Shown piece after piece: positions 31,085-32,679 of a stretch of DNA of 32,679 bases; within the stretch, counting starts at the first letter, position 1; the number at the start of each line of letters is the position of its first letter. The DNA is from JBEKVE01 sp049514335. GTDB taxonomy: Bacteria; Actinomycetota; Acidimicrobiia; Acidimicrobiales; UBA8190. The notes under the pieces are model-generated. The model made no database searches, was not told the origin of the DNA, and saw only the letters and a list, made by a program, of their open reading frames with translations. The position numbers and the translations under genes are program-made. The stretch spans positions 1 to 32,679 of the forward strand of contig JBEKVE010000012.1 in NCBI GenBank assembly GCA_049514335.1, read 5' to 3'.

Positions 31085-32563
31085 GTGAGGACCTCTCTTC
31101 TCGGGTACGTGGGATCTTCTAAGCAGCGCCCTGACCCTATCCATTGCGCCGCGCGGGCTGCATGGGAGGCCGAGGGCCCCAACGGAGATGAAGGCCAGTC
31201 ACTGATCGAGATGCTCGTCGCCATGGCCATCTTGGCGGCCGTGATTCTTGCATTCGCCGCCGCGTTTATGACAGGAACGTCTTCGAGTCGTACCGGACAA
31301 CTGAGGCAGGCCGCTGTGACCCTCGCGGACTCGGCTCTCGACAGCGCCAGGGCCGTTACCCCTATCTCTTCCCTGTTGAGCGGTAGCTGCGTTAGCGCTC
31401 CATCGCAGGTCGATCTGAGCGCAACAACCTCCTGTTCCTCCACCCAACCTGATGAAGCTGTCGAGGCCTCCCAGTTGCAAACCTCAGCAATACTTGACGG
31501 TACGACATTCACGACGACCGTCTTCGCAGGAAGCTGCTATCTGGAATCAAACGACCAATGTGGCACGACTACGTCGAACGCAACGATGGTCCGAGTGATC
31601 GCCGACATCACTTGGACTGCATCTAATTGCGGCAGCGGATGCTCCTACGTCGTCTCGTCGCTGATCTCCAACGCTGCGGATCCGGTACTCAACCTCACTC
31701 CCGCCGCCCCCACGGTCATCACCGGCTCGGCGACTCACAGCACCACTACGGCCACCGTGAACGGGACGGTCGACACAAATTCCGGGTTGGCTGCCGACTC
31801 GATGTACTTCTGCTTCTCGACCAACTCGTCGAGTGTCACCAGCGGCTCCTGTGGTGTATCGCTGACAGCGGCCAACCCGGGCAGCGCCGACAGCTCGAGT
31901 CAAGCTGAGACCCTCAACCTCACTAGCCTCGTGCCCGGTACGGAGTATTACTACAACCTGGTGGCCGAGACCTCGGCCGGCGCCTACTACTACGGCACGC
32001 CGGCCAGCTTCTCCACCAACGTCGCCCCGACGGTCACCACCGGGACGGCCGCTCGTAGTACCACCACGGCGACAGGCAACGGCTCGGTCAACCCCGAAGG
32101 CGACTCGGACACCGTGCAGTTCTGCTACTCGTCGACCTCCTCGCAGGTGACCACCAGCTCGTGCACCGGCAGCCTGGTTACCACGACCTACTACTACGAC
32201 CTGGTGGTGATCAGCTCGGGCGGCACTGCCTACTACGGCAGCCCGGTGCAGAGCTTTACTACCTACAAGGCGCCCGTCCTCACCATGAGTGGCGCCACCA
32301 ACGTGAGCACCACCACGGCGACAGGCAACGGCTCGGTCAACCCCGAAGGCGACTCGGACACCGTGCAGTTCTGCTACTCGTCGACCTCCTCGCAGGTGAC
32401 CACCAGCTCGTGCACCGGCAGCCTGGTTACAAGGCCACCAACAGCGCCGGCACCACCTACGGCTCAGTACTCAACTTCACCACCCTGCCCCAGGTCCCCG
32501 GTGCCACCAACAGCGCGGCGACCAGCATCACCGCCACGGGGGCCACCCTCAACGGCTCGGTGA
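31085..32563 (+). CDS. Type IV pilin-like protein with fused surface repeats, frameshifted near its 3' end
   Basis: Residues 32-60 contain a class III prepilin signal: GPNGDEG followed by QSLIEMLVAMAILAAVILAF, with Glu at mature position 5 and a 20-residue hydrophobic helix. The leader from the GTG at 31085 is long (37 residues) and lacks a good ribosome binding site, so the start is uncertain. From about residue 215 onward come 80-90-residue repeats of Fn3-like or adhesin character: TTTATVNGTV, FCFSTNSSSVTSGSC, then YYYNLVAETSAGAYYYG. Each repeat has a Cys pair. After about position 32430 the frame becomes proline-rich nonsense, and the repeat pattern resumes in another frame. Likely a pseudopilin that presents adhesin-like domains on the cell surface. 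Confidence 0.75.
   Translation: MRTSLLGYVGSSKQRPDPIHCAARAAWEAEGPNGDEGQSLIEMLVAMAILAAVILAFAAAFMTGTSSSRTGQLRQAAVTLADSALDSARAVTPISSLLSGSCVSAPSQVDLSATTSCSSTQPDEAVEASQLQTSAILDGTTFTTTVFAGSCYLESNDQCGTTTSNATMVRVIADITWTASNCGSGCSYVVSSLISNAADPVLNLTPAAPTVITGSATHSTTTATVNGTVDTNSGLAADSMYFCFSTNSSSVTSGSCGVSLTAANPGSADSSSQAETLNLTSLVPGTEYYYNLVAETSAGAYYYGTPASFSTNVAPTVTTGTAARSTTTATGNGSVNPEGDSDTVQFCYSSTSSQVTTSSCTGSLVTTTYYYDLVVISSGGTAYYGSPVQSFTTYKAPVLTMSGATNVSTTTATGNGSVNPEGDSDTVQFCYSSTSSQVTTSSCTGSLVTRPPTAPAPPTAQYSTSPPCPRSPVPPTARRPASPPRGPPSTAR
32060..32181 (+). repeat. 122-bp perfect direct repeat, copy 1
   Basis: Identical over all 122 bp to 32309-32430, 249 bp (83 codons) away. It encodes TTTATGNGSVNPEGDSDTVQ and the following FCYSS segment in each repeat unit. 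Base-perfect identity of a long repeat beside divergent flanks suggests recent duplication, gene conversion or assembly collapse. Confidence 0.9.
32309..32430 (+). repeat. 122-bp perfect direct repeat, copy 2
   Basis: Identical to 32060-32181. At its right end (GGTTAC) the sequence switches to AAGGCCACCAACAGC and the reading frame breaks. Confidence 0.9.
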
Positions 32564-32679
32564 ACGCCGAGAACTCCTCGACCACGGTCAGCTTCTGCTA
32601 CAGCACGTCGTCCTCGCTGTCTAGCTGCACGGGCGGGACCGTCACCACCGTGTCCGGCTCCACATCCCCGGTGACGGGC
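32428..32679 (+). CDS. Continuation of the pilin-repeat gene in a shifted frame (partial)
   Basis: From about 32428 frame 1 reads YKATNSAGTTYGSVLNFTTL, then GATLNGSVNAENSSTTVSFC and a YSTSSSLSSC segment to the window edge without a stop. These are the same repeat units as in the gene upstream, but one frame away. The missing piece between GSLV and YKAT corresponds to the about 20-25-residue loop and strand present in the first repeat. A deletion or assembly error in the repeat is the likely cause. The gene continues beyond the window. Confidence 0.7.

Overview
The window looks like chromosomal DNA of a high-GC actinobacterium, probably an uncultured soil or freshwater member near Acidimicrobiia. 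This is inferred from gene content only: a SARP/BTAD-type regulator, WS/DGAT wax ester/triacylglycerol synthase, an LAXTG-type sorting signal, SpoIIE phosphatase with GAF domains, DUF5335 and many GTG starts. No rRNA, tRNA or CRISPR array was seen.

Layout. 0-2 kb: 3' part of a GAF-GAF-SpoIIE phosphatase gene with a frameshift in its first GAF domain, facing a truncated YihY/BrkB gene. 2.2-5.5 kb (minus): an ABC exporter of the MacB/LolD type whose ATPase carries a C-terminal cyclic-nucleotide-binding domain, a FtsX-like permease, a small unknown protein and a duplicated alpha/beta-type protein. 5.6-9.7 kb (plus): a 1344-residue regulator joining SARP wHTH-BTAD, a class III nucleotide cyclase, an AAA ATPase and a TPR-like tail. 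10-12.6 kb (minus): an ice-binding protein with a cell-wall sorting signal and a channel-like membrane protein. 12.7-15.9 kb (minus): a thioesterase, two paralogous TetR regulators and a small HTH protein. 16-23.6 kb: a universal stress protein, three exported proteins (an unknown family, an FG-GAP propeller, a copper monooxygenase-like lipoprotein) and several small DUF proteins. 23.8-29 kb: a lipid locus, acyl-CoA synthetase divergent from an alpha/beta hydrolase, WS/DGAT and lysophospholipid acyltransferase. 29-31 kb: gene-poor DNA with a 301-bp IS derivative bounded by inverted repeats. 31-32.7 kb: a type IV pilin-like protein fused to adhesin-like repeats, frameshifted inside the repeats.

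How genes may work together. The clearest unit is the lipid locus, with all the activities needed to activate fatty acids and esterify them into storage lipid. A more speculative link joins the cyclase-bearing regulator to the cyclic-nucleotide-binding ABC ATPase 2.5 kb away. A 54-bp element with GTTACA direct repeats at an 11-bp period lies at 5552 and again at 14401, each time about 85 bp upstream of a minus-strand gene. It is the best candidate in the window for an undescribed regulatory circuit, and could connect the SARP-cyclase regulator, its divergent neighbour and the TetR-thioesterase operon. Several genes (phosphatase, YihY, pilin repeats) are broken; some breaks may be sequencing or assembly errors.
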